From Henckelia pumila (taxonomy: Eukaryota; Streptophyta; Magnoliopsida; Lamiales; Gesneriaceae): a stretch of DNA of 64,000 bases. The stretch covers positions 8,432,001 to 8,496,000 of the forward strand of contig NC_133121.1 of NCBI RefSeq assembly GCF_033568475.1. Direction: 5' to 3'. The position numbers were made by a program, and so were the translations under genes. The notes under the pieces are model-generated. The model was not told the DNA's origin. It did not search any database and saw only the letters and a list, made by a program, of their open reading frames with translations. Below are positions 1 to 12,191 of this stretch, one piece after another; within the stretch, counting starts at the first letter, position 1; every line of letters starts with the position of its first letter.

Positions 1-51
1 AAGATTGAACTTTTATCTGAAATTGGTCGATGGGATCTTTTTTCTATGTAG

Positions 52-486
52 GTGTGTTGGGGAAGTTCGGAAGTTGGCTGCTGGAGGTGGCCATTCAGCT
101 GTGCTTACAGATGCATGTTCCTTGAAGGAATTATGTGAGTTCAGGCTTGCAGATAGTGTGACTCTGTCGAATGCATCTGCCATCAAGGATGTTGCATCAA
201 GAACTGGATCAGATGCTTTGGCACGTCTTTGTGAAAGATTCCGGTAAGATTTTTGATAACTTTGTATGAAACAATTCTAAAACTATAAGTTTAACTGTCC
301 AAAGTTCATGCAGTTGTCTCACCTCGGCCCTCTGTCATATCTCGTCCCTCGAAATTTCGCCTAGTTTTGCACAGCTATTATTTCATTGAGAAGAAAACTC
401 GTGTAAACAATTCTTCTGGTTCATGCAGGGAGCGTTTTCCCAATGGTGGAGATTGTATCGATGATGATGATAAATTTACCCTTTGA
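52..486 (+). CDS. RCC1-repeat family protein, last two exons (5' part outside window)
   Basis: Two exons are visible: 52-243 and 429-486. The first follows an acceptor ctatgtag and ends at donor gtaagat. The second follows tcatgcag and ends with TGA at 484-486. Joined, they read in one frame, from a segment with VRKLAAGGGHSAVLTD (the C-terminal turn of an RCC1/UVR8-type beta-propeller blade, with the typical GGGHS element) into a helical tail with ELCEFRLAD and ALARLCERFRERFPNGG, closing with an acidic DDDD stretch. Plant RCC1-family proteins related to UVR8 have this layout; members act as chromatin or GTPase-exchange related propellers, but the substrate of this one cannot be read from a fragment. 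It converges with the SEP-like gene on the other strand. The family call is from recognition of the blade motif; the subfamily is uncertain. Confidence 0.8.
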
Positions 487-1156
487 ATCTAAAGGGGGGC
501 ATCCATATATTGTTTTATCCCTTTGTACCACTGCATTTCTTCATGCAAAGCCATTGGTATTTGTAAAGGAATAAGTTGTGTTGTGCGAATTGTAAAATGT
601 TGTGATATTATCATGCCTGTAAATCCTGAATAGTACATTAGTTCACGTTTAATACCATTTTCCAGACAATATGGGCCACATTAATGAAGTCTCCATAACC
701 CTTTTTTCTTGATATTTTTTTATCTAAGAGCTTGGATATTTTTAAAATCTCAGGCATCGCAGATGATAGACATTGAAAGATTAACCTAATGTTTGACACA
801 AGTATATATATTGATTCATCATCATTATATTATGCATCACATATCATTTATCCATAAACCAATCGCTGTTTCAGTGAACAATTTCAAACCCAAAGAAAGA
901 ATAAACGAGTGACTAAAGTTTGTAGAAAAATAAATAGAGCCATTTATACATTGATGTAAATCAAATCTTACTGAGCGAGAATCAGACCATTTGAAGGTGG
1001 CCAATTACCTTTTACAATAACTTACAACACAAAGCATGTTTTACACATTTCATTATTAGCATTGCCTCAGCAATTAAACAAGATCAACCATGAAAACATC
1101 AAAATCAATCCCAGAAAGGTACAAATATCTAACGATAAAAAGAAACCATAACATGA
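487..1156. other. Convergent intergenic region / two 3' UTRs
   Basis: About 670 bases between the stop of the RCC1-family gene and the stop of the SEP-like gene. It is AT-rich and holds the two 3' untranslated regions. No open frame, repeat or RNA gene was recognised. Confidence 0.6.
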
Positions 1157-3793
1157 TCAAAGCATCCATCCCGGAACCAAACTGTTATCGTTTTGGACGT
1201 GATTCATCGATGCACTCATCTGACTCGAATTCGCTGGATCATTATATCTATTTCGAAGGAGGGAAAATAATAATATCAAATTTTAAAAAAATAAAAATAA
1301 AAAGAGCTTTGATTAGTTAAAACTAAGTAGAAAAACATTACCCCATTTGCAGATTAGAATTGCATTGAAGAGGTTGAAAGAAGCCTTGGGAATGAACATT
1401 GTGATGATGTGTGTATGCATTGTGTTGTTCTCCTCCTAGCCAAGATTGCTGAAAGTGTTGTCCAGCATATAATTCTTGCAGCTGAATTGCACCCAAAAAA
1501 ATATAATGTCATATAATATAATATGATTACATGTTTATAAAAAAAATAAATAAGGGTAGTCGTCTTATATTTTAAATTTCAAGCACAAATCTCCTGAAAG
1601 TGAGATACAAGTGTAGTGTCCTCGAAATTCAAAAACAAAAGGATTTTAAAAGGCTACTGACTTTGAGGTAATAGTTGGAATATTGCCTAATTTTATACGA
1701 GGAGCTTTGTACTCTTCTAACTTTCACATCATTCAATTAATTTCACTTCAAAAACTATTGGCTACATTTGGACAATTATTATAAATATTTTTATAAAAGT
1801 GATTTTTACAAAAAAAATTATAAATATTTTAAAAGTTATTTTGATAATAAATATGTATTTGGATTTTGGATAACTATTTTATAAAAATATTTTTAAAGTT
1901 GAAAAATTGTCCAGACAACTATCTTGTAGAAACCTCTCAATTCACGTTTAACCTTAGTTTTTTTATTCTAGAAATATCAAACAAATATCTTTCGTTTGTT
2001 CTTAAAAAATTATACTCGAATAATATTTTTTAAAAAATATTTTTCGAAAACGTTTTACAAAAAACTTATTTAAACACATACTTTAAGTTTTTTTTTTCAC
2101 TTATATTATACTAAAAATATTTTTAAAATACTTGTTCAAATTAAACAAAGTCTTATTATCGATAACCGGAGATGCATCATTTATGGTACAAATGTTTTAA
2201 CCTATGTTTTTCCTTATAACTAACCAGGGAAGACATTTTTTCACACTATATATATATATATAGTTCCAAAACATATATATGTTAAAACTTATATCACTTT
2301 ACAATACCAAAATATGGGAAAATAAAGTAAAATGCTAATTTATAGCGCTATTGGGCTAACCTTTCTTTCTAATGAGCTATTAGCTTCAAGCATCAACTTC
2401 TCCTGCAATTAAAGAATGTTCACAAGCAAATGCAGTTGACTATAGCAATTAACAATTGGTCAAGATATGAAAATTAAAGAAAAAACAAATAACATTTTTA
2501 TATCACCTTAGCTTGAAGATCAGAAAGCTGATCAACCATATTCTGTGTCTGCAACATCAATTAATTTCAAGTGTAAGTAGAGACAATTCCCTAAAAATAT
2601 GATCTTTACATAATAATCAAATATTTTACTTTTAATCAGGTAAATATATGTACAACTTTGTGTTTAATTAGATACACAAAATTTGGTTTTGGTGATCCTC
2701 TAAGTTGGGTTTTTTTTTTGTCTTTAGTCATGTTTCGTCGAAATGCTGACATGGAATGGTTTTAAACACATCGACATCAACACTCCGGAAAAATAGGACT
2801 AAAAGCGAATAAAAAAAAACTAATTTTACAGGGAATGGCCAAATTTTGATTACACAGATGACCAAAACTTAAAATAGGTCAAGTTAGCTAAAGAATTTGG
2901 CTATGTTCTATCTGTTTGTCTGTGTATAGTTAGGTTGGCTGCGGGAAAGGGATTGAAGAATTTGTATTTATTTTAATTTCTAGAATATATTTTCCCAATA
3001 TCTGAGTATGAAAATGATAATTTACCCTTGTAGACCGGATATGGAGCAATGATGTCTCCAATTGAGCCTCAATCTGCTCAAGATCATTCATGCCTAGGGG
3101 TCCCAAATCATCCCCAAGAAGATGTCTGCATGCAACACTTGTATCAGGAGATTCATGCAGCTTAATTCAAAGGTAATTAATTATATATAACCATTTTGTC
3201 TCTTGTTTAAGCCCTAAAATCATTCTATAGTCTTCTAACAGATTAAACTAGCTAGCCAATAAAACACAAGAGATGAATGTTAAATACCTTTGGCATCGTT
3301 GCAGCGACTCGTATTTGGATTTTAGTTTCACATATTCCACATAGCTGCTTTGCTGCGAGAGAAATTTCAAGAATGAAATTATTGAGTTAAAACTCTTCCA
3401 ATGGTATGACAAGTTTCCGAATTTTTTTTGGCAGAATATTTACTATTTATATACTTTATATTATATTTATATATGTAATTGGTGTATGAAATATTAATTA
3501 GCACACAAATACGTACCTCAATATCCTTGGATGGATGATTGACTTCTAGTGAACCATAACTGCATTTCTGATACTTTTCCAATGTCTTGAGCATGCTGAT
3601 TAATTCAAATGTATAAATTAATATGTAGATTAGATCGAAATATTGTAATTCATTGGGAATAAATACAATAATATATATAATTTGACAGAGAACCACCCTT
3701 CATGATATATGCCCTTCTTCACTATGATAGATCTCAAAGATAATATTACTACTTTAATATTATAATCATCAACTTAAGCATGAAATTTTCTAT

Positions 3794-3840
<47 letters not shown>

Positions 3841-4726
3841 ATTAAAACATCAAGATAAAGATCTTGAACTTCAAATTAAATCAATATTTCACCGATATTT
3901 AATCATTACGAGCCCTGCAATTTATCGAGAATATATTATTAATTAATTATTAGAAAAAAATTAAATTAATTAATAAGCCGCAAGAACTCATACCCCATGG
4001 AACATCTGAAGCATTCTGAAGTGAGAGCATTATATTACGTACGTACGTAAAATAAAAGAAACTAATTAGATGCAATAATTAGATTTTTTGGCCCTATCAA
4101 AATGGATTTAATAGGAGGAAATCCAAAATTTAGTCTCATCGGATTATTGATTAGGCTATATATATGCTTACAAATTACAAAGCAAATCCAACTGAAAAGT
4201 AAATGAATGTTTTCATATATATTATGAAGCAATGATCTGCCATCAGAAACAAAATCACTAAAAACCTCTAAAAAAAAAAAAACAGGAATTTCAAAAACAA
4301 GAATCTTACAAATTCTTGAACAAGATCCCATATCACCAAACCCAACAAACCTAAAAAAGAATTTCTGATCAAATCTGATGTCGATCAAACAACATCACAA
4401 ACAAATGTTTTTTAAAAAAAAAAAAAAACTTTCATCTTAAAATCAACAATCATATATAAACAAGAACTCAAAAAGACACACAACTATGAAACCAAAAAGA
4501 AAAAAAAAGAAAGATTTAAGGGATCAAAGCATATTATATACTTGGAGGAGCTGCAGAATTCGTAGAGCTTTCCCCGATTAGAGAAGATGATAAGCGCAAC
4601 CTCAGCATCGCAGAGCACAGAGAGCTCATAAGCTTTCTTGAGCAGCCCATTTCTCCTCTTGGCAAACGTAACCTGCCTATTTATTTTGTTCTCTATTCTC
4701 TTCAATTCCACTCTCCCTCTTCCCAT
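1157..4726 (-). CDS. SEP1/2-like: SEPALLATA1/2-like (AGL2-clade) MIKC MADS-box transcription factor
   Basis: Eight exons, all with GT-AG borders, 247 residues: 4542-4726, 3517-3595, 3288-3352, 3026-3125, 2507-2548, 2361-2402, 1342-1481, 1157-1247 (185, 79, 65, 100, 42, 42, 140 and 91 nt, the exon-size series of MIKC genes). Start ATG at 4726 opens [14 protein letters not shown]. Residues 1-60 are the MADS DNA-binding domain; the I region and keratin-like K domain (to about residue 170, with [15 protein letters not shown] and LLGDDLGPL) follow. The C-terminus has SEP motif I ([15 protein letters not shown]) and ends VPGWML, SEP motif II. SEP proteins bind CArG boxes and are the bridging partners in floral-organ quartets. 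The SSNMLKTL segment and the 65-nt exon 3 favour SEP1/2 over SEP3 or AGL6. No break is seen. Intron 1 (3596-4541) is the largest and contains a long TA repeat. Confidence 0.95.
3797..3838. repeat. (TA)n microsatellite in intron 1 of the SEP-like gene
   Basis: About 20 uninterrupted TA units inside the first intron. First introns of MIKC genes often hold regulatory elements, so length variation here could be used as a marker; an effect on expression is not shown by the sequence. Confidence 0.9.
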
Positions 4727-6571
4727 ATTATTATTATAAACAAATCCCCCACATATATATATATATCTGTCTATCCCTATGATTTTTCTTTTTAAATCTC
4801 TTTCCCCGTTAGCCAAAACTGTGAAAATCTTGAAACCCTAAACGCAGAAAGCTCGAAAGAACTGACATATTTATGCACACATATACACACAAATGTACAC
4901 CTGCGAAAGATTTCTTCTTTGCTTCATTTTTTTCCTGGGTATGATTTTTCTTTTTCTTTTTTTTAATTCTTTTTTCCTTTATTTCGAGCTCTTTAAAATT
5001 CTGAAAGAGCCACCCCCAAGATCTTTAGTTAGATGTGCGGATGAGATATGGGAAAAACCTAGGGTTGGTGTTATGTTTTATCCCAGCTGAGGTTTTCGAG
5101 CCATGGGGGCGCGTGGGGAACAGTGCCGGGGAGAGATCCGAGTAAGGTCGTGTTTCACGCGCGTCTTTGCGCGTGGGGGTGGACTCTGTTGACCGTCGGG
5201 TAAATGGAGGAAACATCATACAGCCGTCGCCAATTATAAAATTTCTGGACACGTGTCGGATGATGAGTGGTTTTCGAGTCCGTACCTTTTCTGCTCGGTA
5301 GATTAATTGAACATTGCTAAAAAAACACAAGTTAATATGCACATTTTATGGGAAATAAATATATTGAACGAGTACGTTGTTTGTATTCTAAATTATGTTA
5401 TTCACATGGGTGTTTGATGATAAAACAATGTGCATGTGGTGGTCCTTTGACACTTGATGCATGTGTGTGTAATAAAATGTTACGTTGGTGCTCTTTCCGT
5501 CAGGTCTCTGTCGTTCGTGCACATCCCTCGATTTTTTAACTTTTGCATGAGCTAATGAGTCTTTGACTCATGTGGGATTGGGTCCCCTTCGGAGTCAACC
5601 ATTTTCAGTGTAATAAAATGTTACATACTATATATATTTATATAGATTATAATTCACGTGTTATCGAAATGAAATTTTCGTCAACTACTGTGATTGAGTT
5701 TTTATTATAATTTTCTTTTTATATGTATGATGAAGATTAGGCTAATGTAGAGTGGAGTGGAGTGGAGGAAAATATAATTTGGGTAAGAAATTTCCGTATA
5801 CATGTGGATATAAAAATATAGTTACTCTCGGAGTCACATTTAATAATACAATAAAAAAGAAAAAAAATTATGATACTGACTTACGAGTCAATTATGTGAT
5901 AAGAAATATACGCATTGCAAGCTTATAAGGTTTTTTTTTTTTATAATTGGTTTGTCAAATTTTGTAATTAATTCATGGAGTATGGGTGGTTTTGCAATTT
6001 GTTTGTAAACATGATAATATTTGACATTTATATACACGAGAATGATCAAAACTTGATAAGAACCAAATGACAAATCAACGAATTGGTCATAGTTAGAAAC
6101 CGTACGAGCATCATATTCTTTATACATATGTATGACGTGAAAAAACACAAGCGACCTATCTTGGTCTATATATATTTCCAATGTTATGTAATTTTTCGTC
6201 AAATAACTTGCAAATATATATTTGGACAGGCAACTAAAGTATTTTATACTATACATCATCAACTCAAGTGTTACGTTTCAATTTTCTATATCAACCAAGG
6301 ATTTTTTTTTAAAATCAAGCAGAGGTATTTATATCACCTAAGAAAGATAAATTTAAAAGTAAATAAAATGACGATGGTGACACTAAAGGGTCTAATTTAG
6401 TATAATAATGATAATAATAATAATTTTGATCTCACGCAACATATGATTCAGAGTTTTTGTAGGCGACCCGGTGGTCAACTATTAAAAAATGAATAATTGA
6501 CCAAAAACACATTACTGGATTTCTGTGGTCGTTCACAAAATCCTACATTATTGGATGTGTGGATCAAACAA

Positions 6572-6572
<1 letters not shown>

Positions 6573-6625
<53 letters not shown>
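6573..6625. repeat. (TA)n microsatellite
   Basis: About 26 uninterrupted TA units in the gene-free region. The short open frame across it is only the repeat translated. Confidence 0.92.
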
Positions 6626-6629
<4 letters not shown>

Positions 6630-8014
6630 CATATGGCTTAGACGTCTCTTTTATAAATATTTTACTTGTAACTAATGAATGCGAGTGGTCATTAATTGTG
6701 ACATAACGTTTTATACTTTTTCAACGAACGTAATTAAAGCTTCATTTGTTTTTTTAATTTTATTTATAAATATTTGTTCTCTATATCGATATTATTTATA
6801 TAACTAAAATAAGAAATTTTTGTAATAACCAATCTCACTTTCTTCAAAAGCACCGAATTTTCATCTCCGAATTATCCTTATTTTAAACACAAAAAATTTT
6901 GGCGTGAAAAAAAAAATATGATTATATTCTATACAAAAAAATTATATATATATATAACATCATATAAATTAATTATTTTATTTTATTTTTCACCGTAGCT
7001 ACTCTCTAGAACTTTTATTGTCAAGTTTTGATCATCAAGTCGCGTATATATCATTTTCATCGGTCGGTATATATATACCTCGGCGTACAATTGTTAAATG
7101 AATTAGATTAGAAAATTAGTATGATAATCAGATATTAATTAATTAATTAATTAACGAACTCTAGATGTTATATTTGATTATTCAAATTAATGAGCAACAT
7201 AGATCGATCCCAACCTCACAAGCTTAAACATGTTAAATTTACGCGAATAGATCAAATACTCAGAAGTCAGATCGATGATTAATGATCAATCTAATAGGGT
7301 AGTTTGTAGCTTAGATATTATATGTTATTTATTCTCGGTTCAATGGAAAAGAATCAAATTAATTAATGAATGAAACTATTTTTAGACCTAGCTCGGAATA
7401 TTATGTATAGCTGTATATTTTAGAGTTAAGGTAAATAAGGCATCATTATGTTGCTGTTGGATTTTATGATAAATCCCCTCAAGAACACTTTGAAAACCAA
7501 AAAAGAAAAATATAGAATTTATAAATGATCCAAAAAACTGGTTAGCTAGAGAATAAACTTGGTTTATGATGAAAAAAGGAAGAAAAATCGAAATTGGTCT
7601 ACAATATTTCAGAAATACACTTATATTTATGACGCATAAATAACATTTGAGAAAATACGTGGCTGCTTCTTGACACCTTTTACGAATAAGAAATTGATAT
7701 TCATCCAAAGTCCAAACTATGATATTTATTATTTTAGATTGATAAAATTAATAATCGAAACAATAAATTAGAGTGAATTTAAAATTACATTATTATCGAA
7801 TAAATTTGAAATATATTCATCTCACTTAAATCCAATCTACATGGCTTCATATTATATATATTTGAAAATAGACTTTATATTATTATATATAGATATAGAT
7901 ATATATAGGAAGAAAGTAGTTAATATATATATTTGAGTTCGTTAGTAACATCTTTTCAATTCGTGACCTTTGTGTATTTTTGGGACTCCACCGTACGGTT
8001 TAATGGTCCACCGT

Positions 8015-8106
8015 CACGTGTCAGATCCTAACTCGCCAGAATGTTAGGTTTTGCAGCAAGAATCCGGAACGACAGCACGGTAAATTTAAGACAAACTTTA
8101 CACGTG
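8015..8106. promoter_or_regulatory. Pair of G-box (CACGTG) sites in a GC-richer island
   Basis: CACGTGTC occurs at 8015 and again at 8101 inside an otherwise AT-rich region, followed by a GC-richer stretch near 8130-8165. ACGTGTC is the core of ABRE/G-box sites bound by bZIP and bHLH factors. No transcript unit can be tied to it, so this may be a distal element of the SEP-like gene, a lost gene or chance. Confidence 0.3.
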
Positions 8107-9276
8107 TCGATAAATTGTGCAGTTGTGCCAATTCGCCGGCGATAGAGAGAAAAGCGGGGCCGTTCTGCAATTATTATTATTATTATTTCACCTTTTGACT
8201 GTGTTAGGTTCGGATTGTACGGTTTTTAGGGTTATTGATTTTCTGCTTTTTAAATTTAAATTTTCGTAGGTGCAATTAAGCAGTGCATTGTCTAATGTAC
8301 AATACTTCATTTATTATCTTTTATCATTGTGTAGTACTATCTTCAACTCAAATATAAGTAATACATTATGGGTGGGTAAAGATCCTTATGGACTAAACCG
8401 GAAAATTATAACATGTAAATCCATCATGTTTTGATACTTTTGTCTCGGGAGGAATAAACACATATATGAAGAGTTATATTCAATTGTAATGTATCCGACC
8501 ACCACAACTTCTATATATATATATAAAGAACAATATTGCATGGAAAATATTGAAACCATATACTTTCTACTAGTATCATTGTTGTATTTTTTTTTTTTTG
8601 GGTAACTCTTGTTCTTGTTGAAACCATGCGATATTATCCAGCATTCAGTAACTCTAAAAAGTTTTTTTTTCCTTTTTTTTTTTTTGGGTGTTTTGTTGGG
8701 GGTGGGTGTTGGGTTCACACTTGCTATAATAATGATATAACAAGTCGTTATTTTACTATATAAAATATAATAAAAAATAGATGAAACTGTATTTTCCATT
8801 CTATATATATTTTTACTTTTTCGTTATTTTAGTTATTTGTGTTGTTAATCTTTTTGGTTTTGGTTTTGGTTTTGTTTTATTTTTCTTTCCTTTCAATTTT
8901 AGTCCTTTTTTTATATGACACAAATATCAATAATTCTGATGAAAAATGACTAACAACCTAACATTGTCAAAAATTGAAAGATATATATATATAAAATCAA
9001 ACGTTGATATTTAATAGCACAGAACACGTCCCACAAAAAAATAAGTACGTTATAAGATTAATTATTCTCTAATTGAAAATCTTTACATTTACTTTTATTT
9101 GTAATTTGTAATAAGTTTTATTAATTATTAGAAAATATTCTTTGTAACCTTTTTCATAAAAAAAATAATAGTTGAACCGTTTAGTTCAAAATACCATACA
9201 TTAACGATGTCTTTTTGTTAAATAAAAATTACCAAACTATTTTCTCGTTTTATTAAGAATTTGGAAGAGAATATCC

Positions 9277-9629
9277 TGAAAGGAATATTTATTTCTTAAA
9301 TTTTTTCTATTTGAAAAAAGATTAAATATGATCTTTTGCCTTTCTTGTGTTTTTAGTTTTAAATCGTTTTTGATGTTATTTTAGATTTGAGATATGATTA
9401 AGTTTCTCATAATATTTATTATCTTATCTCTAATGATTTGATTCATTTGCTTTGTAGATTTGACTTGATAAAAAAGGAACAAGATTTAGAATCTCATGTC
9501 TACAAGGAAATATCTACAAAGAAAGATTTTAGCCTATATATGGAGATAAGCGTGCAAAGAGAAACAGACGGAGAAAAATAAGAGAGACCGAAAAAAATTG
9601 AGTTTTTCTTAGGAGCCTTGCGTACGTAC
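9277..9629 (+). repeat. 5' LTR of Copia E, first part
   Basis: Matches 47291-47643 of the 3' LTR almost base for base, including the TATA region cctatatatggag and the segment agccttgcgtacgtac. It is cut at 9629 by Gypsy A and resumes at 26764. Confidence 0.93.
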
Positions 9630-9785
9630 TGTAGTGACCCGTATCCAAAATTAGTGATTAATGAGTAATTAATCACGTGATCATGTTTAGATTAAGTAAA
9701 ACATGATTAGAAAAGTTTCTGTTGGATTAACGGACTCCAGAAATAGAACCAGGACACTCGAAATAGTGGGAATGGTCCGGGAGGA

Positions 9786-10002
9786 TCGGACGCTCCGAAG
9801 AGGAGATTCGGAGGATCCGAAGTGGTTCGGAAGCTCCGAACCAGGATCGGAGGCTTCGATCGAGATCGGAAGCTCCGTCGGTGAGATCGGAAGGTCCGAT
9901 CTGGACCAGGGCACACGTCATTGCTTACGTCAGCAAGATGACATCATGGCTGACGTAATATCGGGGGATCAGAAGCTCCGAAGGTGGGATCGGAGGCTCC
10001 GA
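9786..10002 (+). promoter_or_regulatory. U3 array of 13-bp palindromic units in the Gypsy A 5' LTR
   Basis: Units start at 9786, 9808, 9827, 9847, 9866, 9887, 9969 and 9990; the best match is tcggaggctccga. Steps within the runs are 19-22 bp, close to two helical turns, so all centres face roughly the same side of the helix. The array ends 9 bp before the TATA box. The layout suggests a multimeric protein-binding enhancer or silencer; the binding factor is unknown. Confidence 0.75.
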
Positions 10003-10010
10003 ACATCGCC

Positions 10011-10020
10011 TATAAATAGA
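10011..10020 (+). promoter_or_regulatory. TATA box of the Gypsy A LTR promoter
   Basis: tataaataga preceded by cgcc and followed by gggtccgagg; transcription would start about 30 bp downstream, defining the U3/R border. The same box is present in the 3' LTR. Confidence 0.75.
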
Positions 10021-11110
10021 GGGTCCGAGGATTCATTTTCTCGCACCAATCTCCTCTCTTCTCTCTCGATTCCTAAGCCTTCTAACTCAGATCTAGGGAG
10101 ATCTAGGCATCCTACGGGAAATCCAAAAGTGGCTTAGTGATCTAGACATCGTAGCGGAGTTGTGGCCTAGTTTTGAGGCTATCGACAACAAAGGGCTAAC
10201 GACGGACGCATGTTTAGCTTTGGCATCCTAAAAATAATTAGGAGTATGCAATAGCTTAGTTAAGGCTTTTAGAGCTTAATTGTTAACGCATGGGTATTTG
10301 CATTGTAGTAGTAGTAGACTGGACTTTTAGGCTTAGAGTCTAGGCCAGTGGAGCTAGGTTTGACCAGCAGTGTTAGAGATACATAAGTACTGACCGAGAT
10401 AGCCACCATGATATAATTGCATGTATATTGCATGAGTATGTGCTATATGTTTATCGTGTTTTATCATGTTTTACCGCCTTAGCACATGCATGATTTTACG
10501 TATGACTGCATCCCGAGAGATGTGAGTCATTGACAGTCTCCATAGGAAACATTGATCTCATTTTGGACTCGAGTCAGGTATGACAGTTTCCATATGGGAC
10601 TTGTATCCTGTTTTGGATTCGGGTCAGGATGGGGTTGGCTCAGCCCTGATATAGAATATACGAGTACCCCGCGGAGTCGCTCTCTAGCCGGTACTGTATA
10701 TTCCTGGCGCCATGAGCAAGTATTTTTACCTGAGTTTTAAATCCATTTGTGTGCGCATATTTGTACTTATATCATTGCTTACCGTATTGAGCGTAGTCGC
10801 TCACGCCCCTGTGTCTGGTATTGTAGTGTACCTTGTGGCGGGGCAGGTTTGAGGCTGGACAGTCCAGTTGGCTCTCAGCAGGATTGAGCTTTGGAGAGTG
10901 CGAGATTGTAGAGGGTAGAGATTTGTTTACCCTGAACCTTCGATTGGGTTGTATAACAGTATTTATACACTTGTGTTATCGTCGGTTGTATTCTGCCGAT
11001 TAGATTTGTTGTATTTTAATTATCCGCTCCTTACGCTTTGAGTTTAATTGCATGCGCTTTTATTGTAACTCTGATTAGGTAGTGGATCCGGGTTGGGTCA
11101 CTACACTTTT

Positions 11111-11124
11111 TGGTATTAGAGTGC
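11111..11124 (+). other. Primer-binding site of Gypsy A
   Basis: tggtattagagtgc lies five bases after the LTR and matches the tRNA-iMet-type PBS tggtatcagagc with one internal change. Confidence 0.8.
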
Positions 11125-11171
11125 ATTGCACTGGGAATTTCGTAAAGAGGATTTAGTGATTATCTGTTCTT

Positions 11172-12191
11172 ATGCAACAGATGGCAAATTACGATGAGAG
11201 CCACGATAGCGGAGGCGGCGGTCGTTGGGGCGATCCAGATGATCGTAGACGTCGTCGAGGTCAGCCCAAGGAGCGCAGACGAGTGAGTATGCGCAGATTC
11301 AAGGAGGTTAGCCCAAAGCCCTTGATGGGAGGTGAGACGCCTGAGGAGGCGGAGGATTGGCTTGAGAGGATGAAACAGTGTTTTCAGGAGTTCCGTTGCA
11401 CGGACGCAGACAGGATGGAGATTCTTGCCTTCATGCTTGAGGGTCGAGCGAGGAAGTGGTGGAGATCTACTTCCGCACCGTTCATAGCAGCGAGAGGAGC
11501 AGCTTCGTGGACTGAGTTCCGTACTGCTTATCAGAGACTGTATTTTCCTCCAGCTCTTCGTCAGGCGAAGGCCAGTGAGTTGCATGAGTTTGCAACAGGG
11601 GACGATGATGATCGAGGAATACCAGCAGAAGTTCTTTGATCTGCTACCCTTTTGTCCTCATGTTGCCGATAGTTCTATGGCAAAGTATGACCATTTCCTT
11701 CAGGGTCTGAATCCTGATATTCATCGTATGGTTGCTGTGGGCGGCGATGGGACTTACGATGACTTGGTAGATTGTTGTCGCCAGGCCGAGAACAGTAATC
11801 GGAGGAACAGGGGACTCTTCTCTTCTTCTTCCAGGCCAGCGAGATATAGTCCTTTGGGTTCGAAGGGCCAGTCTTTCAAGAAGACGGGAGGCACTTCTTC
11901 TTCTTCTTCATCTGGATCCGGTGGAGTGCATCGTTTTAGTGGTCAGAGACCGAACCAATGTATTCAGTGCAGACGCAGGCATCCTCCAGGGCAGTGTGGT
12001 TGATCGACCAGTGCATGTTTCCAGTGTGGCCAGGAGGGTCACATGAAGAGGGATTGTCCGATGCTGATTGGGGGAGCGAGTGGTTCAGGAGGTTCTCAGG
12101 CATCTGTTCAGCCACCTTATCAGCAGCAGTATTCGCAGTAGCCGCAGCAGTCTCAGCGGCAGCCTGCTCAGACTCCTTCCAGGGGTCATTC
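11172..12191 (+). pseudogene. Gypsy A gag, frameshifted and split by Copia B
   Basis: ATG at 11172 opens a gag with the capsid signature ETPEEAEDWLERMKQCF and ARKWWRS. Near 11585-11600 the frame shifts by one; the second frame runs through IEEYQQKFFDLLPFCPH and a Ser/Gly-rich linker to a first CCHC-type knuckle (CIQCRRRHPPGQCG). A TGA at 12001-12003 stops it, yet a second knuckle (CFQCGQEGHMKRDCP) is still readable in frame, as is a later TAG. Copia B starts at 12192 and the gag-protease frame resumes after it at 21670. Gag would form the virus-like particle. It is clearly broken. Confidence 0.9.

Larger units (their letters stand above)
4727..9276. other. Gene-free AT-rich region upstream of the SEP-like gene
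   Basis: Holds the 5' leader and promoter of the SEP-like gene (minus strand, from 4727 rightward) and about 4 kb of AT-rich DNA. CACGTG G-box cores lie at 5250-5255, 8015-8020 and 8101-8106. No frame with family resemblance, no RNA gene and no intact transposon was recognised. The right border is the start of Copia E. Confidence 0.55.
9630..11105 (+). repeat. 5' LTR of Gypsy A (1476 bp)
   Basis: Near-identical to 25247-26758. U3 carries eight 13-bp TCGGA-NNN-TCCGA-like units (9786-10002) directly before the TATA box tataaataga at 10011. It ends tcactaca at 11105, directly followed by the PBS. The open frames across the array are repeat translated, not genes. Confidence 0.93.

Noticed and set aside
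5025..5342. 105-codon minus-strand frame upstream of the SEP-like gene
   Set aside because: No recognisable motif, low-quality composition and no splice partners; likely promoter DNA.
9786..10002. CRISPR-like look of short repeats with about 20-bp periodicity
   Set aside because: Units are 13 bp and degenerate, spacers are 6-9 bp, they lie in an LTR of a plant genome, and no cas gene is present.
9703..10137. Open frame of 144 codons across the Gypsy A LTR (and a relative at 25320-25790)
   Set aside because: It is the palindromic repeat array translated; it occurs in both LTRs, has no family resemblance and overlaps the LTR promoter.
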